From Streptomyces longwoodensis (GTDB lineage: Bacteria > Actinomycetota > Actinomycetes > Streptomycetales > Streptomycetaceae): 64,000 nt of DNA. A program made the translations under genes and the position numbers. A model generated the notes under the pieces. That model was given only the letters and a program-made list of their open reading frames with translations, was not told the DNA's origin and did not search any database. Shown here piece after piece: positions 9,025 to 17,020 of this stretch. Every line of letters begins with the position of its first letter. Within the stretch, counting starts at the first letter, position 1. Location: contig NZ_KQ948549.1 in NCBI RefSeq assembly GCF_001514125.1, positions 124,001 through 188,000 on the forward strand, written 5' to 3'.

Positions 9025-9120
9025 CTGCTCTCCCCACCCGTGCTGATTCGGTGACGCCTGCGCAAACTAACACCCGGGCGTGCCCCGGCATCGAACGGGC
9101 TGCCGGGCGGTCGTCAGGAG

Positions 9121-9150
9121 TTGACTTTTCCTACTGGCGGGTAACAGACT
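9121..9150 (+). promoter_or_regulatory. Putative promoter of the acyl-CoA dehydrogenase gene
   Basis: TTGACT at 9121-9126, then an 18-base spacer and CAGACT at 9145-9150, 48 bases ahead of the ATG. The -10 lies inside the first arm and loop of the operator palindrome, which suits repression by the divergent TetR protein. Confidence 0.45.
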
Positions 9151-9171
9151 GCGTGTTACCGTAAGTAACAC
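9140..9171. promoter_or_regulatory. TetR operator: two overlapping inverted repeats
   Basis: GGTAACA (9140-9146) and TGTTACC (9154-9160) form a perfect 7-bp inverted repeat with a 7-base spacer. GTGTTAC (9153-9159) and GTAACAC (9165-9171) form a second perfect one with a 5-base spacer, sharing the middle half-site. Three GTAAC/GTTAC half-sites thus sit across the predicted -10 region. Confidence 0.65.
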
Positions 9172-9198
9172 CGCACGTGCGCCGCCGCTGGAGGGGAC

Positions 9199-10425
9199 AT
9201 GGCCGAGTTCACCATGGAGCTCAACGACGAACAGAAGGAGGTCCGCGACTGGCTCCACGGGTTCGCCGCCGACGTGATCCGGCCCGCGGCCGCCGAGTGG
9301 GACGAGCGCGAGGAGACCCCCTGGCCGGTCATCCAGGAGGCCGCCAAGGTCGGCATCTACTCCCTGGACTTCTACGCCCAGCAGTACTTCGACGCCACCG
9401 GCCTCGGCATCCCGATGGCCATGGAGGAGCTGTTCTGGGGCGACGCGGGCATCGCGCTGTCGATCGTCGGTACCGGCCTCGCCGCGGTGGGCGTCCTCGC
9501 CAACGGCACCGAGGAGCAGATCGGCACCTGGATCCCCCAGATGTACGGCGACGCCGACGACGTGAAGGTCGCCGCGTTCTGCTCCTCCGAGCCCGACGCC
9601 GGCTCCGACGTCTCCTCGATGCGCACCCGCGCCGTCTACGACGAGGCCAAGGACGAGTGGGTCCTCAACGGCACCAAGACCTGGGCGACCAACGGCGGCA
9701 TCGCCAACGTGCACGTCGTGGTGGCCGTCGTCGACCCCGAGCTGGGCTCCAAGGGCCACGCGTCCTTCATCGTCCCGCCGAACACCCCCGGTCTGGCCCA
9801 GGGCCAGAAGTTCAAGAAGCACGGCATCCGCGCCTCGCACACCGCCGAGGTGATCCTCGACAACGTGCGCGTGCCGGGCTCCTGCCTGCTGGGCGGCAAG
9901 GAGAAGCTGGACGAGCGCCTGGCCCGGGCCCGCGAGCGGGCGAGGACGGGCGGGGAGCGCGTGAAGAACGCGGCCATGGCCACCTTCGAGGCCTCCCGCC
10001 CGGCCGTCGGCGCGATGGCCGTCGGCACGGCCCGCGCCGCCTACGAGGTCGCCCTCGACTACGCCATGACGCGTGAGCAGTTCGGCCGCCCGATCATCGA
10101 CAACCAGGGCGTGGCCTTCCAGCTCGCCGACATGCGCACCCAGATCGACGCGGCCCGCCTGCTGGTGTGGCGCGCCTCCTGGATGGCCGTCAACGGCAAG
10201 CCGTTCACCGCGGCCGAGGGCTCCATGTCCAAGCTGTTCGCCAGCGAGACCGCCAAGAAGGTCACCGCCCAGGCCATCCAGATCCTCGGCGGCAACGGCT
10301 ACACCCGCGAGTACCCGGTGGAGCGCATGCACCGCGACGCCGCGATCTACACCATCTTCGAGGGCACGAGCGAGATCCAGCGCCTGGTCATCGCCCGCAC
10401 CCTGTCGGGCCTGCCGATCCGCTGA
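9199..10425 (+). CDS. Acyl-CoA dehydrogenase
   Basis: A 408-residue FAD flavoenzyme of the acyl-CoA dehydrogenase family (alpha,beta-dehydrogenation of an acyl-CoA, beta-oxidation). N-terminal helical domain, middle beta-domain with [15 protein letters not shown] and [16 protein letters not shown], and C-terminal helical domain with [29 protein letters not shown] and [11 protein letters not shown], where the Glu is the catalytic base position of the medium-chain group. ATG 9199 has GGAGGGG nine bases upstream. A single gene under the divergent TetR regulator. Chain-length preference cannot be read from the sequence. Confidence 0.9.
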   Translation: MAEFTMELNDEQKEVRDWLHGFAADVIRPAAAEWDEREETPWPVIQEAAKVGIYSLDFYAQQYFDATGLGIPMAMEELFWGDAGIALSIVGTGLAAVGVLANGTEEQIGTWIPQMYGDADDVKVAAFCSSEPDAGSDVSSMRTRAVYDEAKDEWVLNGTKTWATNGGIANVHVVVAVVDPELGSKGHASFIVPPNTPGLAQGQKFKKHGIRASHTAEVILDNVRVPGSCLLGGKEKLDERLARARERARTGGERVKNAAMATFEASRPAVGAMAVGTARAAYEVALDYAMTREQFGRPIIDNQGVAFQLADMRTQIDAARLLVWRASWMAVNGKPFTAAEGSMSKLFASETAKKVTAQAIQILGGNGYTREYPVERMHRDAAIYTIFEGTSEIQRLVIARTLSGLPIR

Positions 10426-10495
10426 CACCCCGGCACCCTCGCGGTCCCGGGGCGATCCCCGGGGCCGCGGCCGCGCCGACCGGTTCCCCAGCGGG

Positions 10496-10729
10496 TCAGG
10501 ACGCGCCGCCGCTGCTGTGCGCGATGCACGCGACGTCGATCCGGTCGGCCAGTTTCGCCAGTTCGATGGCCAGGGCCGCCACCGTGTCCTCGTCCAGGTC
10601 CTCCCCGGCCTCGACGAGCCGCACCCACCGCGCACCCACCGTCCGCAACAGCTTGCTCACGTCGGCCGCGGCCACCTGCAGGGCGCCGTGGTCGTCGACG
10701 ATCAGGGGGAGAGTCACTTCGCGGTTCAC
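10496..10729 (-). CDS. Conserved small protein, 77 aa, unknown
   Basis: Acidic small protein with a beta-rich N-terminus (VNREVTLPLIVDDHGALQV) and a helical remainder. I take GTG 10729 as the start because it is 26 bases after the aldehyde dehydrogenase stop on the same strand; the longer frame to 10819 would run back into that gene. It is probably the last gene of the ligase-Nudix-aldehyde dehydrogenase operon. No recognised domain. Confidence 0.6.
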   Translation of the reverse strand: MNREVTLPLIVDDHGALQVAAADVSKLLRTVGARWVRLVEAGEDLDEDTVAALAIELAKLADRIDVACIAHSSGGAS

Positions 10730-10754
10730 ACAGCGGATCGTAGCCGCGGAACCG

Positions 10755-12140
10755 TCACGCGCCGTGCCACACCGTGGTGATGTTGCAGAACTCGCGGATT
10801 CCGTGCCCGGACAGCTCACGCCCGTAGCCCGACCGCTTCACCCCGCCGAACGGCAGCGCCGGGTGCGAGGCCGTCATGCCGTTGACGAAGACGCCCCCGG
10901 CCTCCAGGTCCCGCACGAAGCGGTCCACCTCGGCCTCGTCGCGCGTCCAGACGTTGGAACTCAGGCCGAACAGCGAGTCGTTGGCGATGAGCACCGCCTC
11001 GTCCAGGTCGTTGGCCCGGTACAGCGTCGCGACCGGCCCGAACGTCTCCTCGCGGTGGATGCGCATCTCCCGGTCGACGTCCGCGACGACGGTCGGCGGG
11101 TAGAACCAGCCGGGGCCCTCGGGCCGTTCGCCGCCGCACAGCACCCGCGCCCCGCCGCGCCGGGCGTCGTCGACCAGTTCCTCCAGGTCCTCCCGGCCCC
11201 GCTCGCTCGCCAGCGGCCCGACCTCGGTGTCCTCCTCCAGCGGGTCGCCCACCCTCAGCGCCCGCATCCCGGCGACGAACCGCTCGGCGAACGCGTCGTA
11301 CACGTCGGTGTGGACGATGAACCGCTTGGCGGCGATGCAGGACTGGCCGTTGTTCTGCACCCGCGCGGTGACCGCGACCTGCGCGGCGCGGTCGAGGTCG
11401 GCGGACGGCATCACGATGAACGGGTCGCTGCCGCCCAGCTCCAGCACCGTCTTCTTGATCATCTCGCCCGCGGTGGACGCCACGGCCCGCCCGGCGGGCT
11501 CACTGCCGGTGAGCGTCGCGGCCCTGACCCGCTCGTCGCGCAGGATGTCGTCGATCGCCCCCGAGCCCACCAGCAGCGTCTGGAAGCAGCCCACCGGGAA
11601 GCCCGCCCGGTGGAACAGGTCCTCCAGGTACAGGGCGGTCTGCGGGACGTTGGACGCGTGCTTGAGCAGGCCCACGTTCCCCGCCATCAGCGCCGGCGCG
11701 GCGAACCGGACCACCTGCCACAGCGGGAAGTTCCACGGCATCACCGCGAGCACCGGGCCCAGCGGCCGGTAGCGCACCACGGCCCGGGAGGCGCCGGAGT
11801 CGGTCACGTCGGAGGGGTCCGGCTCCTCGTCGGCGAGCAGCGCCTCGGCGTGCGCGGCGTACCAGCGCATCGCCTTGGCGCACTTGGCCGCCTCCGCACG
11901 GGCCTGCTTGACCGGCTTGCCCATCTCGGTGGTCATCACCCGCCCGATGTCCGCCTGGTCCTCGTCGAGCAGGTCGGCGGCCCGCTCCAGCAGCGCGGCC
12001 CGCTCGGCGAACGACGTCGTGCGGTAGGTGCGGAACGTGGCCTCGGCCAGCTGGAGCCGGCGCTCCAGCTCCTCCTCGTCCATCGGCTCGTACGTCTTGA
12101 TCGTCTCGCCGTTCGCCGGGTTGACCGTCGCGATGGGCAT
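10755..12140 (-). CDS. Succinate-semialdehyde dehydrogenase (NADP+), GabD1-type
   Basis: A 461-residue aldehyde dehydrogenase without the long N-terminal extension of classical GabD, matching the short actinobacterial NADP-dependent succinate-semialdehyde dehydrogenases. Catalytic residues are present: Glu234 in VLELGGSDPF and Cys268 in NNGQSCIAAKR. The cofactor loop PWNFPLWQVVR and the C-terminal FGGVKRSGYGRELS are also seen. The likely role is oxidation of succinate semialdehyde (GABA shunt) or a related semialdehyde. ATG 12140 has GGAGG at a good distance. It follows the Nudix gene by 85 bases on the same strand. Confidence 0.82.
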   Translation of the reverse strand: MPIATVNPANGETIKTYEPMDEEELERRLQLAEATFRTYRTTSFAERAALLERAADLLDEDQADIGRVMTTEMGKPVKQARAEAAKCAKAMRWYAAHAEALLADEEPDPSDVTDSGASRAVVRYRPLGPVLAVMPWNFPLWQVVRFAAPALMAGNVGLLKHASNVPQTALYLEDLFHRAGFPVGCFQTLLVGSGAIDDILRDERVRAATLTGSEPAGRAVASTAGEMIKKTVLELGGSDPFIVMPSADLDRAAQVAVTARVQNNGQSCIAAKRFIVHTDVYDAFAERFVAGMRALRVGDPLEEDTEVGPLASERGREDLEELVDDARRGGARVLCGGERPEGPGWFYPPTVVADVDREMRIHREETFGPVATLYRANDLDEAVLIANDSLFGLSSNVWTRDEAEVDRFVRDLEAGGVFVNGMTASHPALPFGGVKRSGYGRELSGHGIREFCNITTVWHGA

Positions 12141-12225
12141 GACCGACCTCCTGGAAGCTGAACTCTGCTCCGACCTTCCCGCGCGGCGGCGGGAGCCGCA
12201 ACGCGTGGGCCCGGGCCCGGGCCGC

Positions 12226-12690
12226 TCAGGCCGAGTGCTCCGCCAGCCGGTCGAGAAACGCGGCCTGGGCCGTGACGATCACCGCACGGGCCTGCTCCAG
12301 GCCGAACCAGGCGACCCGGTCCAGCTCCGGGAACTCCCGCAGCCGGCCCGACCGCGGCGGCCACTCCATCGTGAAGGTGCCCGGCACGACCGCCGCCGGA
12401 TCGAGGTCGGCCTCCACGGCCCAGGCCGTGACGAGCTTGCCGTTGGTCTGCCGGACCTCGCCCAGCGCGATCGCCTCCCCGTCCGGCGGTTCCAGGCCCA
12501 GCTCCTCGCGGAACTCGCGCCGGGCCGCCTCCCAGGCCGGCTCGTCGGGCTCGTACTCGCCCTTGGGCACGGTCCACGCCCCGGCGTCCTTCCGCGCGAA
12601 GAACGGGCCGCCCATGTGGCCGAGCAGCACCTGCGGGCCGTCCGCCGTGCGGCGGAACAGCAGCAGCCCGGCGCTGCGCCGGACCGTCAC
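12226..12690 (-). CDS. Nudix hydrolase
   Basis: A 154-residue Nudix protein with a complete Nudix box (G-x5-E-x7-REFREELGL, starting at GEYEPDE) and the N-terminal strand RRSAGLLLFRR. Bacterial members of this short type hydrolyse nucleoside diphosphate derivatives, often Ap4A or oxidised nucleotides; the substrate here is unknown. It starts with GTG at 12690, overlapping the DNA ligase stop as GTGA, so translation is coupled to the ligase. An open frame runs further upstream inside the ligase gene and is rejected. The coupling suggests a nucleotide-pool or repair role. Confidence 0.88.
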   Translation of the reverse strand: MTVRRSAGLLLFRRTADGPQVLLGHMGGPFFARKDAGAWTVPKGEYEPDEPAWEAARREFREELGLEPPDGEAIALGEVRQTNGKLVTAWAVEADLDPAAVVPGTFTMEWPPRSGRLREFPELDRVAWFGLEQARAVIVTAQAAFLDRLAEHSA

Positions 12691-14225
12691 CGCGTCACCT
12701 CCGGGTGCGCGGCCAGCAGGGTCTCCACGGTGTCGGCGTCCTCGGGGCGCTTGTCCTCGCGGTAGCGCAGCACCCGCGCGAACCGCAGCGTCACCCCGGC
12801 CGGGTACCGGGTCGAGCGCTGCAGCCCGTCGTAGGCGATCTCCACGACGAGCTCCGGGCGTACGGTCACCCCCCAGCCGTGCTCCCCGACGGCCAGGCCC
12901 CGCAGCCGGTCGGTCTGCCAGGCCAGCATCGCGTCGGTCATGCCCTTGAACGTCTTGCCGAGCATCGCGAAGCCGCCGTCGGCGGTGCGGGCGCCCAGGT
13001 GCAGGTTGGACAGCTTCCCGGTGCGCCGGCCGTGGCCCCACTCGGCGGCCAGGACCACCAGGTCGAGCGTGTGCACGGGCTTCACCTTCAGCCAGGACGC
13101 GCCCCGACGGCCCGCGCTGTACGGCGCGTCGAGGGCCTTGACGACCACGCCCTCGTGGCCGCGCGCCAGCGTCCCGGCGAGGAAGCCCTCCATGGCGGGC
13201 ACGTCGTCGGGCCCCGCGGCCAGCGCGCGCCGCACCCGCATCGGCTCGGGCACCAGCCGCGCCAGCTCGGCGTGCCGCTCGGCGAACGGCAGGTCGAGCA
13301 GGTCGCGGTCGTCGACCGAGAGCGCGTCGAAGAAGACGGGGGAGACGGGGACCGCCTCGGCGGCCGTGGCCACGTCCACCCGGGAACCGACGCGGCCGGC
13401 CGTCTCCTGGAAGGAGCGCGGCCGCCCGGTGTCGTCGAACGCGATCACCTCGCCGTCCAGCACGAACCGGCGGCCCGCGAGCCCCAGGGCCGCCCGGGTC
13501 ACCTCGGGCAGCCGGTCGGTGATGTCGTCCAGGGTGCGGGTGTACACGCGGACCGTGTCGCCGTCCCGGTGCACCTGGACCCGGATGCCGTCCAGCTTCT
13601 CCTCCACCGCGCAGGCGCCCAGCTTGCCGACCGCCTCCGCCACCGAGGACGCGCTGTGGGCGAGCATCGGCAGGACCGGCCGGCCGACCGTGAGCCGGAA
13701 CCGGTCGAGGGCCGCCGGGCCCTGCGCGAGCAGCGCCTGGGCGACCGCCTGCAGCGAGCCCGCCAGCATCACCGCCCGCCGCACGTCCGCCGGCGGCGCC
13801 CCGGTGGCCTGCGCCAGCCCCTCGGCCGCGAGCGCGTCCAGCGCGCCCTGGCGGACCTCGCCGGTGATCAGGCCCAGCAGGAAGCGCTGCTCCTCGGCGG
13901 TGGCCGTACCCATCAACCCGGCCACCAGCCGGGCCCGTTCCGCCTGCGCGCCGGCGCCGGAGACCTTGCCCAGCTCGGTGAGGCGGGCGTCCACCTCCCG
14001 CACGGTCAGCGTCGGCCCGTCCGCCGGGGGGACGGACTGGCCGAGCGCCTTCCAGCCGACGCCGAGCCGGCCCTGCGGCAGCCGGCCCGCGAGGTAGGGG
14101 ATGACGATCGGCACGTCGTCGGGCTCGGCGTCCCGGAAGAGTTCGGCGAGCAGGGCGATCTTGCGGGAGCGTGCCGCGGTGGCGGCGACCTCCCGGGACA
14201 CGTCGGCGAGCCGGGTCAGCAGCAT
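12687..14225 (-). CDS. ATP-dependent DNA ligase
   Basis: A 512-residue DNA ligase with the N-terminal DNA-binding domain, adenylation domain and OB-fold. Motif I is EEKLDGIRVQVH (nucleophile Lys about 210), followed by RFVLDGEVIAFD (motif III region), EGVVVKALDAPY (motif IV) and SWLKVKP (motif V). It seals nicks using ATP and is separate from the essential NAD-dependent LigA; members are thought to act in repair. I use ATG 14225; a TTG at 14240 would add MHHGC and has no clear site. It overlaps the Nudix gene by four bases. Confidence 0.88.
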   Translation of the reverse strand: MLLTRLADVSREVAATAARSRKIALLAELFRDAEPDDVPIVIPYLAGRLPQGRLGVGWKALGQSVPPADGPTLTVREVDARLTELGKVSGAGAQAERARLVAGLMGTATAEEQRFLLGLITGEVRQGALDALAAEGLAQATGAPPADVRRAVMLAGSLQAVAQALLAQGPAALDRFRLTVGRPVLPMLAHSASSVAEAVGKLGACAVEEKLDGIRVQVHRDGDTVRVYTRTLDDITDRLPEVTRAALGLAGRRFVLDGEVIAFDDTGRPRSFQETAGRVGSRVDVATAAEAVPVSPVFFDALSVDDRDLLDLPFAERHAELARLVPEPMRVRRALAAGPDDVPAMEGFLAGTLARGHEGVVVKALDAPYSAGRRGASWLKVKPVHTLDLVVLAAEWGHGRRTGKLSNLHLGARTADGGFAMLGKTFKGMTDAMLAWQTDRLRGLAVGEHGWGVTVRPELVVEIAYDGLQRSTRYPAGVTLRFARVLRYREDKRPEDADTVETLLAAHPEVTR

Positions 14226-14254
14226 GCAGCCATGGTGCAACGCCGGACCGGCGC

Positions 14255-15250
14255 CTACACCCCGGCGGCCCCGGTCGTCGCCCCCTCCGGCTCCTCCCGT
14301 CCAGCGGCCGACACCGCCGCGTCGAGGTCCGCCATCAGCAGCTCCCCGTTGATCGCGGCGCCGGCCCGGTAGCCGCGGCTCGCGGCGTTGACGACCTGCT
14401 CGGCGAAGCCGCTAGCGTTGCCGGCCGCCCACAGGCCGGGCACGGTGGTCAGGCCCCGCTCGTCGACGACCGGGTAGGAGCCGAACGGGGTCTCCCGCAG
14501 CTCCGCGCCGAGCCGTTCCAGCAAGCCGGTGCGCGGGACGGCACGCGGCGCGACGAACAGTGCCTCGCGCGCGTGCACGCTGCCGTCGGCGAGCCGTACG
14601 CCGGTCAGCCGGTCGTCGTCGACCACCAGGCCCGCCACCTCGCCGGGCACCACCGCGACCCCGGCCGCCGCCAGCCGCCGCAGGTCCAGGTCGGACAGCT
14701 CCGCCTCGTCGACCCGGTGCAGGAAGAGGGTCACGTCCTTCGACCACTGGATCACCATCAGCGCCTGGTGGACGCTGAGCGCACCGGCCGCGAGCACGCC
14801 GAACGCCTGGTCGCGCACCTCCCAGCCGTGGCAGTACGGGCAGTGCAGGACGTCCCGGCCGAAGCGCTCGGCGACGCCGGGCACGGGCGGCAGCTCGTCC
14901 TTCAGGCCGGTCGCGACGACCAGCTGCCGGGCGCGCAGGGTGCGGCCGCCGTCCAGGGTCACGAGGAAGTCCCCGTCCCGGCGGGCGTCCACCACCCGGT
15001 CCCGGACGAGGTCCACGCCGTACCGGGCGATCTCCTCGCGCCCGACGGCCAGGAACGCAGCGGGCGGCATGCCGTCCCGGGACAGGAAGCCCTGCAGGTG
15101 CGCGGCGGGTGCGTTGCGCGGCTCGCCCGCGTCGACCACCAGGGTCCGGCGCCGGGCGCGGCCGAGGACGAGCGCGGCGGACAGGCCCGCGGCCCCGCCG
15201 CCGATGACGATCACTTCGTAGGCGTCGGTCGGGTCGTGCTTCTCGGTCAT
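14255..15250 (-). CDS. Thioredoxin-reductase-like NAD(P)/FAD oxidoreductase
   Basis: A 331-residue two-domain flavoprotein with a GGGAAGLSAALVLGRARRR dinucleotide fold at residues 17-35 and a redox pair in HCPYCHGWE (Cys137, Cys140), where thioredoxin reductases have CATC. The CPYCHG variant marks a distinct, uncharacterised group often annotated simply as an oxidoreductase. ATG 15250 has a GGAGG nine bases upstream. It is divergent from an XRE-cupin regulator, which is a recurring arrangement, so it is probably under that regulator. Its thiol partner is unknown. The gene lies 29 bases from the DNA ligase start and reads toward it. Confidence 0.83.
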   Translation of the reverse strand: MTEKHDPTDAYEVIVIGGGAAGLSAALVLGRARRRTLVVDAGEPRNAPAAHLQGFLSRDGMPPAAFLAVGREEIARYGVDLVRDRVVDARRDGDFLVTLDGGRTLRARQLVVATGLKDELPPVPGVAERFGRDVLHCPYCHGWEVRDQAFGVLAAGALSVHQALMVIQWSKDVTLFLHRVDEAELSDLDLRRLAAAGVAVVPGEVAGLVVDDDRLTGVRLADGSVHAREALFVAPRAVPRTGLLERLGAELRETPFGSYPVVDERGLTTVPGLWAAGNASGFAEQVVNAASRGYRAGAAINGELLMADLDAAVSAAGREEPEGATTGAAGV

Positions 15251-15293
15251 GGGTGACCACCTCCACCGGCACGGTCGCTCCGCCACCGCCGCA

Positions 15294-15322
15294 TTGACAA
15301 AGCCGTTTGCCGAAACTGCAAT
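15294..15322 (+). promoter_or_regulatory. Promoter of the XRE-cupin regulator (leaderless)
   Basis: TTGACA (15294-15299), a 17-base spacer and TGCAAT (15317-15322). Transcription should begin at or within a base or two of the ATG at 15329, so the message is predicted to be leaderless. The spacer contains GTTT-gccg-AAAC, a possible operator. Confidence 0.65.
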
Positions 15323-15328
15323 GAACCC

Positions 15329-15913
15329 ATGACCGACGACGACGCCATGGACCAGGTCCTCGCCGAGGTGGGCCCCCGCCTGCGGCGCATCCGCAAGGAG
15401 CGGGGCGCGACGCTGGCCGGCCTGTCCGCGGCGACCGGCATCTCGGTCAGCACGCTCTCCCGCCTGGAGTCGGGCCTGCGCAGGCCCAGCCTGGAGCTGC
15501 TGCTGCCCATCGCGCGGGCCCACGAGGTGGCGCTGGACGAACTCGTGGGGGCGCCCGCCGTGCGCGATCCGCGGGTGCGGGCCCGGCCGGTCGTGCGCCA
15601 CGGCCGCACCCACTGGCCCCTCACCCGCCAGCCGGGCGGGCTCCAGGCCTTCAAGGTGCTGGAGCCGCAGCGCGAGCTCGACCCCGAGCCGCGCAGCCAC
15701 GAGGGCTACGAGTGGCTCTACGTGCTGTCCGGGCGGCTGCGGCTGGTGCTGGGCGAGCACGACGTCGTGCTGACCGCGGGGGAGGCGGCCGAGTTCGACA
15801 CCCGGGTGCCGCACTGGTTCGGCTCGACGGGGGAGGGGCCGGTGGAGTTCCTGAGCCTGTTCGGGCCGCAGGGCGAGCGCATGCACGTGCGGGCCCGCCC
15901 GAAGGGGGCGTGA
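15329..15913 (+). CDS. XRE-family regulator with C-terminal cupin domain
   Basis: A 194-residue regulator. The HTH (residues about 13-68) contains LRRIRKERGATLAGLSAATGIS and TLSRLESGLRRPSLELL; the cupin_2 domain (about 110-190) has HEGYEWLYVLSGRL and a C-terminal VPHWFGSTGEG. Such proteins sense a small molecule through the cupin and repress the neighbouring gene. It is divergent from the flavoprotein at 14255 and starts at the predicted transcription start, with no ribosome-binding site. The first His of the metal-binding cupin set is present (SHEGYE), but ligand binding is not provable here. Confidence 0.85.
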   Translation: MTDDDAMDQVLAEVGPRLRRIRKERGATLAGLSAATGISVSTLSRLESGLRRPSLELLLPIARAHEVALDELVGAPAVRDPRVRARPVVRHGRTHWPLTRQPGGLQAFKVLEPQRELDPEPRSHEGYEWLYVLSGRLRLVLGEHDVVLTAGEAAEFDTRVPHWFGSTGEGPVEFLSLFGPQGERMHVRARPKGA

Positions 15914-15981
15914 GGCCGCCCTGCGCCGTGCTGCGTCCAGCCCGCCCTCCCGAGTGACGCATCCGACTGTTCCCCCGGAGC

Positions 15982-15998
15982 AAGCGACCGCTTAGTAT
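15982..15998 (+). promoter_or_regulatory. Operator palindrome and -10 box of the acyl-CoA operon
   Basis: AAGCG (15982-15986), AC, CGCTT (15989-15993): a perfect 5-bp inverted repeat abutting TAGTAT (15993-15998), a good -10 hexamer, 45 bases before the quinone oxidoreductase ATG. A TetR-type repressor of acyl-CoA genes is the likely binder; no such regulator gene is adjacent. Confidence 0.5.
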
Positions 15999-16042
15999 GC
16001 AGTCGACCCCGGTCAGACGAGGCAGTCCCCTGGAGGCTCCGC

Positions 16043-17020
16043 ATGCAGGCATGGCAGGTGCACGAGAACGGCGAGCCGAGCGAGGTGATGCGGCTCCAGG
16101 ACGTCGAGCGGCCCGCCCCGCGCGACGGCCAGGTCCTGCTGAAGGTGCGCGCCGCGAACATCAACTTCCCGGACGCGCTGATGTGCCGGGGTCAGTACCA
16201 GGTCACCCCGCCGCTGCCGTTCACCCCCGGCGTGGAGATCTGCGGAGAGACCGAGGACGGCCGCCGGGTCATCGCCAACCCGGCCCTGCCCCACGGCGGT
16301 TTCGCCGAGTACGCCGTCGCGGACGCCGTCGCCCTGCTCCCCGCGCCCGACGCGCTGGACGACGCCGAGGCCTCCGCGCTGCACATCGGCTACCAGACGG
16401 GCTGGTTCGGGCTGCACCGCCGGGCGCACCTGGAGGCCGGCGAGACGCTGCTCGTGCACGCCGCCGCCGGCGGGGTCGGCAGCGCGGCCGTCCAGCTCGG
16501 CAAGGCGGCCGGCGCCACCGTGATCGGCGTCGTCGGCGGCGCCGACAAGGCCGCCGTGGCCCGCGAGCTGGGCTGCGACGTCGTCGTCGACCGGCGCTCC
16601 GAGGACGTCGTCGCCGCCGTCAAGGAGGCCACCGGCGGCCGGGGCGCCGACGTGGTCTACGACCCGGTCGGCGGGCAGGCCTACGCCCAGTCCACGAAGG
16701 TCGTCGCCTTCGAGGGCCGCATCGTGGTCGTCGGCTTCGCCAGCGGCACCATCCCCAGCCCCGGCCTCAACCACGCCCTGGTGAAGAACTACTCGATCCT
16801 CGGCCTGCACTGGGGCCTGTACAACACCAAGAACCCGAAGCTGGTCCAGCACTGCCACGAGCAGCTCACCGCACTCGCCGCCCGGGGCGCCATCAAGCCC
16901 CTGGTCAGCGAGCGGGTGACGTTCGACGAGGCCGCGGCCGCCGTGCAGCGGGTCGCGGACGGCGTCACCACCGGCCGCGTCGTGGTCGTGCCCGCCCAGC
17001 AGAACGGAGCCGCCGCATGA
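16043..17020 (+). CDS. NADPH:quinone oxidoreductase (zinc-free MDR family)
   Basis: A 325-residue medium-chain reductase of the quinone oxidoreductase type: GroES-like N-terminus (AANINFPDALMCRGQYQ), GVEICGE, and a Rossmann domain with LVHAAAGGVGSAAVQLGKAAGA. No catalytic zinc ligands are visible. It is the first gene of a three-gene operon with two acyl-CoA dehydrogenases; its stop overlaps the next ATG (ATGA). The context suggests reduction of an enoyl or quinone intermediate in acyl-chain breakdown rather than general detoxification. ATG 16043 is preceded by CTGGAGG about nine bases away. Confidence 0.86.
   Translation: MQAWQVHENGEPSEVMRLQDVERPAPRDGQVLLKVRAANINFPDALMCRGQYQVTPPLPFTPGVEICGETEDGRRVIANPALPHGGFAEYAVADAVALLPAPDALDDAEASALHIGYQTGWFGLHRRAHLEAGETLLVHAAAGGVGSAAVQLGKAAGATVIGVVGGADKAAVARELGCDVVVDRRSEDVVAAVKEATGGRGADVVYDPVGGQAYAQSTKVVAFEGRIVVVGFASGTIPSPGLNHALVKNYSILGLHWGLYNTKNPKLVQHCHEQLTALAARGAIKPLVSERVTFDEAAAAVQRVADGVTTGRVVVVPAQQNGAAA

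Noticed and set aside
15997..17016. Open frame running into the first acyl-CoA dehydrogenase as a 736-residue fusion
   Set aside because: The N-terminal part lies out of frame over the quinone oxidoreductase and is low in structure. ATG 17017 with the ATGA overlap is the natural start.
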